DNA of 64,000 nt, taken from contig NZ_JAUCMW010000006.1 in NCBI RefSeq assembly GCF_030372765.1, positions 1 to 64,000 of the forward strand. Reading direction: 5' to 3'. Under the pieces are notes generated by a model. That model was given only the letters and a program-made list of their open reading frames with translations. It had not been told where the DNA came from and searched no databases. Both the position numbers and the translations under genes were made by a program. This document shows positions 1-7,537 of this stretch, one piece after another. Origin of the DNA: Labilibaculum sp. K2S. GTDB taxonomy: Bacteria; Bacteroidota; Bacteroidia; Bacteroidales; Marinifilaceae. The stretch's first letter is position 1; the number at the start of each line of letters is the position of its first letter.

Positions 1-60
1 ATCAGTGGCACACTTTGAACCGAAATGGGTGGCACATAATGGAGCGATTTATCCAGTACA
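1..60. mobile_element. possible IS21-like insertion-sequence end (rest lies outside the window)
   Basis: The first bases hold two spaced copies of the short motif GTGGCACA, at about 5-12 and 30-37, separated by a CTTTGAACCGAAATGG-like spacer. Multiple short terminal repeats containing GTGGCACA and TTTGAACCG are typical of the ends of IS21-family elements in Bacteroidota. This is from memory of the family, and no transposase is visible here, so the element body would have to lie before base 1. It is followed by a start-less gene fragment, which fits an insertion or recombination scar. Confidence 0.35.
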
Positions 61-234
61 GATTTAAAGATAAAACAAAATCATACAAAACAAGGAAATA
101 TCAACTAAAAAAGAATCATTTTTATTTTTTAAAAGTATTTTAGAAACTTAATAAAGAATACTGCTCATTTAACTATTTTCATACTTATGAAACGCTTCCT
201 ATAATGACAAAATTGTATTCTGCATATTATCTGA

Positions 235-510
235 TTGTTGCAATTTCCCCCAAATACTTCGGGTGATGAAAGCCAATTTTTAACCTGTGTTTATTGGAAT
301 GTTTGGAAGACTTTAATAAATGCCCTACAGGCTGAAGAAAAGTTTAGTGATAATATGATTGTTATCAATGTTGATGGATCTACAGAATCTTATCCGATCA
401 ATGATTTAATGCCCTCACAAGAAACATCTGGTGGATTTATCGATATGAATCTTTATAAAGGAATTGTAAGTAATTGGGAAGAAAGACAAACATATTGGGG
501 AACGTCTTAT
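235..510 (+). pseudogene. gene fragment of unknown function, no proper start or end
   Basis: An open frame of about 90 codons follows a TGA and has only a TTG as possible start. The frame runs on through a hairpin and into the antisense of tRNA-Leu, so its natural C-terminus is missing. The translated part (ending near ...NWEERQTYWGTSYK) has a balanced amino-acid composition with Trp, Asp and Gly, as expected of true coding sequence. I do not recognise the family. With the possible IS end at 1-60 and the tRNA next to it, this looks like the remains of a gene cut by recombination. Confidence 0.35.
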
Positions 511-534
511 AAACAGAGGGTTACCCCTCTGTTT
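511..534 (-). terminator. hairpin 3' of tRNA-Leu
   Basis: AAACAGAGGG pairs perfectly with CCCTCTGTTT across a 4-base loop. It lies 10 bases beyond the 3' end of the minus-strand tRNA-Leu, so it probably ends that transcript, although the T tract after it is short. Confidence 0.5.
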
Positions 535-544
535 ATCTTAATTG

Positions 545-628
545 TGCCCAGGAAAAGACTCGAACTTTCACGACCATACGGCCACCAGCCCCTCAAGCTG
601 ACGCGTCTACCAATTCCGCCACCTGGGC
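545..628 (-). tRNA. tRNA-Leu (anticodon GAG)
   Basis: The reverse complement folds as a class II tRNA of 84 bases. The acceptor stem is GCCCAGG/CCTGGGC with discriminator A, the D-arm reads GCGGAATTGGTAGACGC, the anticodon arm is CAGC-TTGAGGG-GCTG with anticodon GAG, there is a long variable arm, and the T-arm contains GTTCGAGTC. CCA is not encoded. It reads leucine codons CUC/CUU. Confidence 0.95.
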
Positions 629-726
629 AAGGGCTAGCAAAATTAACAAAAAAGATACAAATACAAAGCAAAATCAAACATTCATAGAATTTCTAAATAA
701 AATTGATCAGCCTTTGTTTATTGTTC

Positions 727-756
727 TTTGGAGATGAAATTCATTTTCTATCTTTG
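727..756 (+). promoter_or_regulatory. Bacteroidota-type promoter of the HEAT-like protein
   Basis: A -33 element TTTG (727-730) and a -7 element TATCTTTG (749-756) lie 18 bases apart and match the TTTG/TAnnTTTG consensus. Transcription would start near 763, which places the ATG at 778 and excludes the earlier in-frame codon at 703. Confidence 0.7.
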
Positions 757-777
757 CCACATATTATTACAAAACAC

Positions 778-1326
778 ATGGCAGAAAATAAAAAAGATTA
801 CTCCTACTTGGATAAATTGGCAGTTCAACCTGATAAATGGAATGAATTAGACAAAAATGAATTTCAAGTGATGACCTTCAGAACCTGTTTTTTATATGGC
901 GAAAGCCAAAATAAAAAGATGATCCCGGTTCTGTTCCAAATGTACGATCACTTGCAATCTGTTACCAGTAGTGAGCAAAGAGTGAAACTATTAACTGCAT
1001 TAAGTGCTTCCATTCGAAAAAACAAACCCAAAGCAATCATGGCTTTGTTTCCTTTTATTCAAGTTGAAGAAGAGGGCGATGTAATAAGAACGGCTAGTCA
1101 GTTTTTTGTGAACTTATCCGTTTTAAGCAACAAAGAATTCAGTTCAGGAGCCAAAATTTTAATGGAATTGGTAAAAGACGCCCCATTAGATCGCAACTCA
1201 GCCTATATACTTCTTGGTCTTCTGGATATCAACAATGATAAAATTGATAAATTAGTTTCTCTGCTAAAATCGATCATTGGAAACGAAGTGAAAAGTATCC
1301 TTCATAATAACGGAATCAAACTGTAA
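778..1326 (+). CDS. small HEAT-repeat-like cytoplasmic protein
   Basis: The protein has 182 residues when started at the ATG at 778, chosen because a good promoter ends at 756. It has no signal peptide or membrane segment. From about residue 50 onward it is nearly all amphipathic helices with leucine and alanine spaced as in HEAT/ARM repeats (for example the helices around QRVKLLTALSASIRK and SAYILLGLLD). Such proteins usually act as binding scaffolds. I do not recognise a named family, and no catalytic motif is visible. It stands alone between tRNA-Leu and the thioredoxin operon, with its own promoter. Confidence 0.75.
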   Translation: MAENKKDYSYLDKLAVQPDKWNELDKNEFQVMTFRTCFLYGESQNKKMIPVLFQMYDHLQSVTSSEQRVKLLTALSASIRKNKPKAIMALFPFIQVEEEGDVIRTASQFFVNLSVLSNKEFSSGAKILMELVKDAPLDRNSAYILLGLLDINNDKIDKLVSLLKSIIGNEVKSILHNNGIKL

Positions 1327-1436
1327 TACCCCATCCCGTAATAAATGGGGGAAAATAATTACCCCTTATCAAATACAACTATATACATTTTTAAATTTTT
1401 TAACATTTAATTTATATCGCGCAAGATATTTTTTTA

Positions 1437-1444
1437 TAGATTTG
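1437..1444 (+). promoter_or_regulatory. possible -7 element for the thioredoxin-ApbE operon
   Basis: TAGATTTG matches TAnnTTTG and lies 62 bases before the first gene of the operon. No clear -33 TTG is present at the right distance. Confidence 0.35.
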
Positions 1445-1506
1445 ATCTAATTAAGGATAAATACTGATATTAAATCAATTATTAAACGAACTAAATTCTC
1501 GAACCT

Positions 1507-1953
1507 ATGAAGAAAATTGCAAAGATATCCTTCCTGCTCCTTTTTTTTACCATTTTTTACAGTTCCAGTACAATGGCACAAAACAATTTGGAAGATGCCT
1601 TACAAAAAGCAAAAACTGAAAACAAAACCATATTCCTTAACTTCTCTGGTTCGGATTGGTGCAGATCCTGTATTCTGTTAAAAAAAACAATTTTAAATAC
1701 AGATGAATTCAAAAAATTTGCAGAAAAAAATTTAGTCATTCTAGATGTAGACTTCCCTCGATTGAAGAAAAATAAATTATCGAAAGAGCAAACTGCTCTT
1801 AATGAATCTTTAGCCGCCAACTACAATTCAAAAGGGCAATTCCCAACCGTCATTCTTATGAATTCGGATGCAAAAGTTATCGGGAAAACCGGATACAAAA
1901 AAGTATCGCCAGAAGAATACATTGAACACCTCCAATCTCTTATCGCACAGTAA
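1507..1953 (+). CDS. exported thioredoxin-family protein
   Basis: The protein has 148 residues. An N-terminal signal peptide (about 1-24, ending near TMAQ) sends it to the periplasm or outer surface. The rest is a thioredoxin fold of the Thioredoxin_7/DsbD-gamma kind: a FLNFSGSDWCRSC strand-helix carries the redox pair in a WCxxC motif, and a cis-proline appears in GQFPTVILM. It probably reduces or isomerises disulfides, or keeps the cysteines of its neighbours reduced. It is the first gene of a tight four-gene operon; the ApbE gene starts 3 bases after its stop. The cysteine-rich tail of the DUF4266 lipoprotein two genes on is a possible client, which is inference. Confidence 0.88.
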   Translation: MKKIAKISFLLLFFTIFYSSSTMAQNNLEDALQKAKTENKTIFLNFSGSDWCRSCILLKKTILNTDEFKKFAEKNLVILDVDFPRLKKNKLSKEQTALNESLAANYNSKGQFPTVILMNSDAKVIGKTGYKKVSPEEYIEHLQSLIAQ

Positions 1954-1956
1954 AGC

Positions 1957-3015
1957 ATGAAACAATTTGGCATCTTACTACTTCTAATGACAGGAGCCTT
2001 GCTTTCAGCATCTTCTCAAAATAATAAATCGTATACCGAAGTATTGTTATTGATGGGATCTCGTTTTGAAATGACAGTTGTAACAAGTGATGAAAATCAA
2101 GCCAAACTGGCCATAAAAACAGGTATTGATGAAATTAAACGAATTGAGCTCTTAATCTCATCATGGGATACAAATTCACAAACCAGTAAAATCATTGCCA
2201 ATGCTGGAATTAAACCCGTTGTGGTCGATCAGGAACTTTTCAATTTGATTCGTCGATCGATTAAAATTTCTAATCTTACCCACGGCGCTTTTGATATTAG
2301 TTACGCCTCAATGGATAAAATATGGAAATTTGACGGCAGTATGAAAAGCATGCCCGATTCTGTATCCGTTGTGGCTTCAGTCTCAAAAATAAATTACAAA
2401 AACATTGTTCTTGATGAAGAAAAACACAGCGTATTTTTAAAAGAGACCGGAATGAAAATAGGCTTTGGTGCCATAGGAAAAGGATATGCTGCAAATAAGG
2501 CTCTTGAATTGATGGCGAAAATGAATTTGGACGGAGCACTCGTAAATGCATCAGGAGACTTAATTAGCTGGGGAAAAGACGAAGGTGGTAAAGATTGGAA
2601 AATTGGTATCACAAACCCAAAGAACAAAGGCCAAATTTATTCCTGGTTAACAATTGGAGAAACAGCCGTTGTAACATCAGGAAACTATGAAAAGTTTGTT
2701 GAATTCAATGGTATAAAATACAGTCATATTATCGATCCGAGAACAGGTTATCCTGTAAAAGGATTAAGCAGCGTAACAGTAATTTGTCCCAATGCAGAAC
2801 TGGCTGATGCTCTGGCAACCTCTGTTTTTGTTTTAGGAAAAGACAATGGACTTGAATTAATCAACCGTTTAAATGGTATTGAGTGCATTCTAGTTACTGA
2901 TGATCAAAAACTGATTACTTCAAGCAATTTAAAACTGGAATATCAGAACAATAACAAAAAAAATAATTATCAAATACAAATTGGAGAAACCAATGAAAAA
3001 CAAAAGGAAAATTAA
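1957..3015 (+). CDS. apbE: FAD:protein FMN transferase
   Basis: The 352-residue protein belongs to the ApbE family, which cleaves FAD and attaches FMN through a phosphoester to a Thr or Ser of a target protein, using Mg2+, outside the cytoplasmic membrane. It has a signal peptide (about 1-20). Family motifs are visible: GFGAIGKGYAANKA (FAD site), NASGDLISWG, and HIIDPRTGYP with the conserved His-Asp. The C-terminal tail after about 320 is a low-complexity Asn/Lys stretch that overlaps the next gene. In this operon layout (thioredoxin, ApbE, DUF4266, DUF3570) the target is unknown. The window does contain one predicted ApbE substrate, the FMN-binding protein at 58563-59117. Confidence 0.93.
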   Translation: MKQFGILLLLMTGALLSASSQNNKSYTEVLLLMGSRFEMTVVTSDENQAKLAIKTGIDEIKRIELLISSWDTNSQTSKIIANAGIKPVVVDQELFNLIRRSIKISNLTHGAFDISYASMDKIWKFDGSMKSMPDSVSVVASVSKINYKNIVLDEEKHSVFLKETGMKIGFGAIGKGYAANKALELMAKMNLDGALVNASGDLISWGKDEGGKDWKIGITNPKNKGQIYSWLTIGETAVVTSGNYEKFVEFNGIKYSHIIDPRTGYPVKGLSSVTVICPNAELADALATSVFVLGKDNGLELINRLNGIECILVTDDQKLITSSNLKLEYQNNNKKNNYQIQIGETNEKQKEN

Positions 3016-3220
3016 CTTAATCATCATGGGTTTATTTGCGATGATTGCAATGAACAGCTGTGTTTCAGTAGCAGCTTATCAAAAAACCTATTTAAATGAT
3101 GAAGAAATGGCACTTCAGGCCAAAAAACTTGAAGTTTACGAATCAAACTTCCAGGCTTACCGCGAAGGTGCGGCAGGTGCCAATGGAGGAAAATCAGGAG
3201 GAGGATGCGGATGCAACTAA
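2993..3220 (+). CDS. DUF4266 small lipoprotein
   Basis: The protein has 75 residues. It starts at the ATG at 2993, preceded by GGAG at 2983, and overlaps the end of apbE by 23 bases, which suggests translational coupling. The N-terminus is a lipoprotein signal with lipobox MNSC, so Cys about 18-20 would be lipidated. The body is a short helix rich in Gln/Glu/Tyr, ending in the DUF4266 signature of REGAAGANGG, a glycine run and a final GCGCN. The two C-terminal cysteines are a plausible metal- or disulfide-forming pair. Function is unknown. The family is found next to DUF3570 genes, as here. Confidence 0.85.
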   Translation: MKNKRKINLIIMGLFAMIAMNSCVSVAAYQKTYLNDEEMALQAKKLEVYESNFQAYREGAAGANGGKSGGGCGCN

Positions 3221-4494
3221 AGACTATTCTATCCCTACTATTGCTATTGTCAGTTACATTTGTAACAAATGCCCAAACAGATAAAAATAGCATCGACGAC
3301 AAACAAGAAGACAGTCGTAAAAAAATAAAATCATCGGAAGATTATCAAGAGACTGAAGTGGATTTCCTGCTTAACTACTACGAGCAGGACGGCGATCATT
3401 CTCCTGTAACTGGTGGACAAGGCACCGAAGAACTAACCAATGTTGCTCCAAGTTTTGTAGTTCACATTCCTGTAGATTCCCTGTCAAGTTTAGGTTTAAA
3501 TTTTGGCATTGATATCTATTCCTCAGCTTCGACTGACAATATCGATTACCTTCAAACACACCAAACATCTGCTTCGAGCATGGATGCAAGAGCTCATATT
3601 AATGCATCTTATTCTCACACTTTAGCTAATTCGGGCAATGCCTACAGCGTTCTAGCCGGATTCTCGCAGGAGTTTGACGTTAGCTCATATCATGCAGGAG
3701 GTTCGTACACCATCAATTCTAAAGATCAGAACAGATCTCTTACCATTGATGGATTGTATATGAGCGATAAATGGAAATTACTTTACCCTGTTGAAACAAG
3801 AGGGACTTCAAAGGCGAATCTTAAAGATGATGTCCGTAATACTCTTAAATTTGGTTTATCTTACTCTCAGGTTATCAACAAGCGTTCACAGGCCTTATTT
3901 TCAATGGAAGTAGTTTCACAAAGCGGACTATTATCAACTCCTTTTCACCGGGTATTTTTTGATGATACTCCCAATTATCCTAATACCCTGGCTGAACTAA
4001 CTCAATACAGCAATGTTGAGAAATTAGATGATAGCAGAATAAAAATTCCAATCTCGATAAGATGGAACTACTATTTAAGCGATTTTATCCGACTAAAAAC
4101 CTTCTATCGATACTATTCTGATTCATGGGGAATTTCTGCTCACACAGCAAGCATAGAACTTCCAATGACGGTAAGTCCATCGTTTATTGTTTCGCCGTTT
4201 TTTAGGTATCACAATCAAACTGCTGCCGATGATTTCTATAAGTTCGGACAAGCCAGTGCATCAAACACCCCTGAATTTTATACTTCGGATTACGATTTAT
4301 CGGATTTTAACAGCTATAAAGTTGGTGTTGGCTTTCAATATTCCCCGGTTATGGGAATTTGCAACTTTAAATCTCCTCTACGGAAAAACAAGACAGGTCA
4401 ATTAAAAAGAATTGGATTACGAACTGCCTACTATGACCGAAGCGATGGTTTAAATGCCTGGTTAGTTAGTTTAGATTTTGGATTCACATTCTAA
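3211..4494 (+). CDS. DUF3570 outer-membrane beta-barrel protein
   Basis: The protein has 427 residues from the ATG at 3211. An ATG at 3205 is also in frame, but AGGAGGAGG at 3196-3204 touches it directly, whereas it lies an ideal 6 bases from 3211. The start overlaps the end of the DUF4266 gene. A signal peptide (to about ...TNAQ) is followed by a charged linker and then alternating amphipathic strands with many aromatic residues, ending in a C-terminal Phe (WLVSLDFGFTF), as outer-membrane barrels do. It matches the DUF3570 type, whose role is unknown. The operon suggests an outer-membrane partner of an FMN-modified or thiol-dependent system. A terminator follows at 4519. Confidence 0.85.
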   Translation: MQLKTILSLLLLLSVTFVTNAQTDKNSIDDKQEDSRKKIKSSEDYQETEVDFLLNYYEQDGDHSPVTGGQGTEELTNVAPSFVVHIPVDSLSSLGLNFGIDIYSSASTDNIDYLQTHQTSASSMDARAHINASYSHTLANSGNAYSVLAGFSQEFDVSSYHAGGSYTINSKDQNRSLTIDGLYMSDKWKLLYPVETRGTSKANLKDDVRNTLKFGLSYSQVINKRSQALFSMEVVSQSGLLSTPFHRVFFDDTPNYPNTLAELTQYSNVEKLDDSRIKIPISIRWNYYLSDFIRLKTFYRYYSDSWGISAHTASIELPMTVSPSFIVSPFFRYHNQTAADDFYKFGQASASNTPEFYTSDYDLSDFNSYKVGVGFQYSPVMGICNFKSPLRKNKTGQLKRIGLRTAYYDRSDGLNAWLVSLDFGFTF

Positions 4495-4518
4495 CAACTG
4501 ATATATTATTAATAGTGA

Positions 4519-4550
4519 ATGGGCTGCTTCTATAGTAGTCCATTTTTTTT
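4519..4550 (+). terminator. terminator of the thioredoxin-ApbE-DUF3570 operon
   Basis: ATGGGCTGC pairs with GTAGTCCAT (two G-T pairs), followed by eight T residues, 25 bases after the DUF3570 stop. Confidence 0.75.
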
Positions 4551-4581
4551 GATTCAAAATACCATCCAAATTATAAGGCAT

Positions 4582-4614
4582 AAAAAAACTGTTTCATATT
4601 GATGAAACAGTTTT
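4582..4614 (-). terminator. terminator of the tRNA-Gly pair
   Basis: A perfect 13-base-pair stem (4585-4597 with 4602-4614) has a 4-base loop. On the minus strand it is followed by a T run, and it lies 5 bases past the 3' end of the second tRNA-Gly. Confidence 0.8.
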
Positions 4615-4619
4615 AACTG

Positions 4620-4692
4620 AGCGAGAAACGAGACTCGAACTCGCGACCCCAACCTTGGCAAGGTTGTGCTCTACCAACTGAGCTATTCTCGC
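4620..4692 (-). tRNA. tRNA-Gly (anticodon GCC), copy 2
   Basis: The reverse complement is a 73-base tRNA: acceptor stem GCGAGAA/TTCTCGC, D-arm GCTCAGTTGGTAGAGC, anticodon arm CAACC-TTGCCAA-GGTTG with GCC, T-arm GCGAGTTCGAGTCTCGT, discriminator T, no encoded CCA. It is identical to the copy at 4752-4824. Confidence 0.96.
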
Positions 4693-4751
4693 ATTTTCCT
4701 TTTAACAAAACCCTCATTACTGAACAAAAGGATAAATTTCAATAATCATTG

Positions 4752-4824
4752 AGCGAGAAACGAGACTCGAACTCGCGACCCCAACCTTGGCAAGGTTGTG
4801 CTCTACCAACTGAGCTATTCTCGC
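4752..4824 (-). tRNA. tRNA-Gly (anticodon GCC), copy 1
   Basis: The 73-base sequence is identical to the gene at 4620-4692, separated by 59 bases. The two are probably one transcript read leftwards and ending at 4582. The pair looks like a local tandem duplication. Confidence 0.96.
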
Positions 4825-5019
4825 ATATTAATAAGAACCGTTGTTCCTAACATTAGCGTTGCAAATATAGATATTCCAATGCTTTTGACAAGAGGTTTTC
4901 AAAAAAAAATATCAAAAAAAGAATACACACACAGCTAAAAAACTGACTATTTGAGCAAAAGAAAAGAGGAAATCATCAAAAACAATTTCCTCTTTCCAAT
5001 TCATACGCCACTTTACTGA

Positions 5020-7233
5020 CTATAAATTAACTTTTAAAAACTTATTGAATCGATTATACAAATGCAATCTTGTTTTCCCGCCATATATGCTATGATTCCT
5101 GTTGGTATACACCTGCATTTCAAATTGTTTATCTGCCTGCACCAAACGTTCTGTCAACTCATAAGTATTCTGAATATGAACATTATCATCTGCCGTTCCA
5201 TGGCAAAGCAAGAGCGATCCTTTCAATTTATCAACATGATTAATTGGTGAATTATCATCGTATCCTTTGGCATTTTCCTGAGGAGTCCTCATAAATCTCT
5301 CGGTATATACAGAATCGTAATACCTCCAGTTCGTTACCGGCGCAACGGCAATTGCAGCAGCAAATACATCACTTCCCTTCTCTAAACAAAGTGTAGACAT
5401 AAAGCCACCATAACTCCATCCCCAAATAGCAATTCTATTTTCATCTATAAAACTTTCTTTAGCTAAGCTGCGGGCTGCGGATATCTGATCGTCTGATTCC
5501 AATCTTCCCAATTGCATGTAGGTACATTTTCTAAACATTTGTCCTCGGGCACCTGTACCTCTAGGGTCAACACAAACAACAACGTATCCTTCCTGAGCTA
5601 AATACTGGTACCAATCAAAACTCCATGAATTAAGAACACTTTGCGAGTTTGGCCCACTGTATTGTGTCATTACTACAGGATATTTTTTTGATGGATCAAA
5701 ATTAAACGGCTTAATCATCCATGCATTCAGCATCGTCATTCCATCAGCAGCAGGAAACATTGTGAATTCTTTTGGCGAGTACTGATATTCCTTTAATTTC
5801 GCGACCAACTCCTCGTTGTTTTCCAATACCCGAATCATTTTACCTTTACTATTAAATAGACTAACAGTATTTGGTTGAGTAATACTTGAAAAATAATTGA
5901 TATAATATTTAAATCCGTTACTAAATACAGTGTTATTAGTTCCTTTATCAGGAGTAATCATTTTTTTTGCCGTACCATTTAATTTCACTGAATAAACATT
6001 TCTATCCATTGGCGATACTTCGGCAGATTGATAGTAGCAAACCTGATTTTTTTCATCAAATCCTAAAAAATCAGTTACATCCCAATCTCCATTTGTGATT
6101 TGCTGAACGGATTTACCAGTCGTCATATCATACAAATACAAATGATTGAATCCATCTTTCTCGTCCAAATAAATAAAGTGCTTACCATCATTCAAATAGG
6201 TTAAATAATCAAAATTTCCTTCCTCTATGTAATACTTATTCTCTTGCGTATACATTACATTCGAACCTCCGGTTCTTGCATTGGCAAGCAGCAATTCCAA
6301 TTTATTCTGATTACGATTTAATCTATAAATACTTAGCATTTTAGGATCCTGAGTCCATTTAATGCGGGGAATATACTGATCCTTCTCCTCACCCACATCC
6401 ATTCTTTTCGTAATTCGGTCTTCAACATTATAAACAAACACCTCAACCGTAGAATTCTTCTCTCCCGCTTTTGGGTATTTATAAGTGTAATTTTCAGGAT
6501 ACAAAGAATTTTTATCTATCTGTGGAAATAATCCTTTGAATTTGTTCATATTGAACATCTTCACATCGCCTTCATTAAATTTCATATAAGCAAGAAACTC
6601 ACTATCTGGAGACCATTCAAATGCTCTGTTAAATTCAAATTCCTCTTCATAAACCCAATCAGGTGTTCCGTTTTGTATCTTATTCCACTCTCCATCCTTT
6701 GTGATTCTAATTTCAGAACCAAACAAAACATTATGAATATACAGATTATTATCACGAACAAAAGCAATCCGATTGCCATTCGGCGAAAAAGTAGCCAAAC
6801 GTTGCTTTCCGTTTTTCGACAAAGGAAGCAACTCCCTGTTTTTAAAAGAGAACACAAAATAATCAGCAGTAAAAGATCGTCGGTATATTCTCTCCGGATT
6901 CGTCATTAGCAGGATACGACTTTCATCAGCACTAAATTCATATTCATTAATGCTTTTAATTTCAGCATCCTTCAATGTATTTAGATTCAACAGAGTATCA
7001 ACAGCTTTGCCCGTAGCATAACTATATTTTACAATTTTAGTACCACCTTCTTCTAATGTTGTGTAATGAACACCATCGTTCATCGATAGTAACCCTTGAA
7101 CAGATTTCTGACTAAACGTACCATTAACCATCAAATCCTCCATGTTTATCTTCTGATTTTCAGTCTGTGAAAAAGACAAAAAACCAAAAAACATAAGAAT
7201 GCAGAAAGTAAATATCTGTCGACTTATCTTCAT
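5020..7233 (-). CDS. dipeptidyl peptidase IV-type S9 serine peptidase
   Basis: The protein has 737 residues and a signal peptide (about 1-23). Residues about 40-480 form the eight-bladed beta-propeller of the DPP IV N-domain (repeated FSPNGNRIAFV, WSPDSEFLAYM-like blades; the EEFEFNRAF stretch corresponds to the double-Glu region that binds the substrate N-terminus). The C-terminal alpha/beta-hydrolase domain carries the nucleophile in GWSYGG (Ser607), the Asp in GTADDNVH and the His in NRNHSIYGG. It should release X-Pro or X-Ala dipeptides from peptides in the periplasm, supporting amino-acid use. It is a single-gene unit. The start fits the signal peptide. Confidence 0.93.
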   Translation of the reverse strand: MKISRQIFTFCILMFFGFLSFSQTENQKINMEDLMVNGTFSQKSVQGLLSMNDGVHYTTLEEGGTKIVKYSYATGKAVDTLLNLNTLKDAEIKSINEYEFSADESRILLMTNPERIYRRSFTADYFVFSFKNRELLPLSKNGKQRLATFSPNGNRIAFVRDNNLYIHNVLFGSEIRITKDGEWNKIQNGTPDWVYEEEFEFNRAFEWSPDSEFLAYMKFNEGDVKMFNMNKFKGLFPQIDKNSLYPENYTYKYPKAGEKNSTVEVFVYNVEDRITKRMDVGEEKDQYIPRIKWTQDPKMLSIYRLNRNQNKLELLLANARTGGSNVMYTQENKYYIEEGNFDYLTYLNDGKHFIYLDEKDGFNHLYLYDMTTGKSVQQITNGDWDVTDFLGFDEKNQVCYYQSAEVSPMDRNVYSVKLNGTAKKMITPDKGTNNTVFSNGFKYYINYFSSITQPNTVSLFNSKGKMIRVLENNEELVAKLKEYQYSPKEFTMFPAADGMTMLNAWMIKPFNFDPSKKYPVVMTQYSGPNSQSVLNSWSFDWYQYLAQEGYVVVCVDPRGTGARGQMFRKCTYMQLGRLESDDQISAARSLAKESFIDENRIAIWGWSYGGFMSTLCLEKGSDVFAAAIAVAPVTNWRYYDSVYTERFMRTPQENAKGYDDNSPINHVDKLKGSLLLCHGTADDNVHIQNTYELTERLVQADKQFEMQVYTNRNHSIYGGKTRLHLYNRFNKFLKVNL

Positions 7234-7537
7234 AATTTTAAATTTTAGTATCAGTTGTTTATTAATCTCTCAAAGATTCCACTTTTTTACAGAAAAGAAA
7301 AATTACTACTTGATAAATATTCGTTGCTGCGCATCATTTGTGCAATTTTACCAACTGCCATTCATCCTTATCGGATAAAAACAACGGCTCCACTTCCGAC
7401 TTAAGAACAAAACCGTAAAAATTTCCAAACATTATTCTTACAACACTCAAATATTGGCAAGCAAATTCAGCTGAAAATTAGGGAGAAAGTTATATCTTTG
7501 TGGATTAAATAAAAAAACGAATTTTTAAAATTATATA
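7234..7537. other. intergenic region between S9 peptidase and thrS, with a possible gene remnant
   Basis: The 304 bases separate divergent genes. A minus-strand frame ending in TGA at 7334-7336, with a possible ATG at 7430-7432, encodes 32 residues ending SDKDEWQLVKLHK. Its composition (Glu, Val, Trp, Asp) is more protein-like than the surrounding AT-rich DNA. It may be a remnant or a microprotein. The thrS promoter lies at the right end. Confidence 0.3.
7493..7500 (+). promoter_or_regulatory. -7 element of the thrS operon promoter
   Basis: TATCTTTG matches TAnnTTTG and lies 37 bases before the thrS ATG. No good -33 element is visible. Confidence 0.55.

Noticed and set aside
703..777. Earlier start of the HEAT-like protein
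   Set aside because: The promoter elements at 727-756 lie after it, so the transcript would not contain it.
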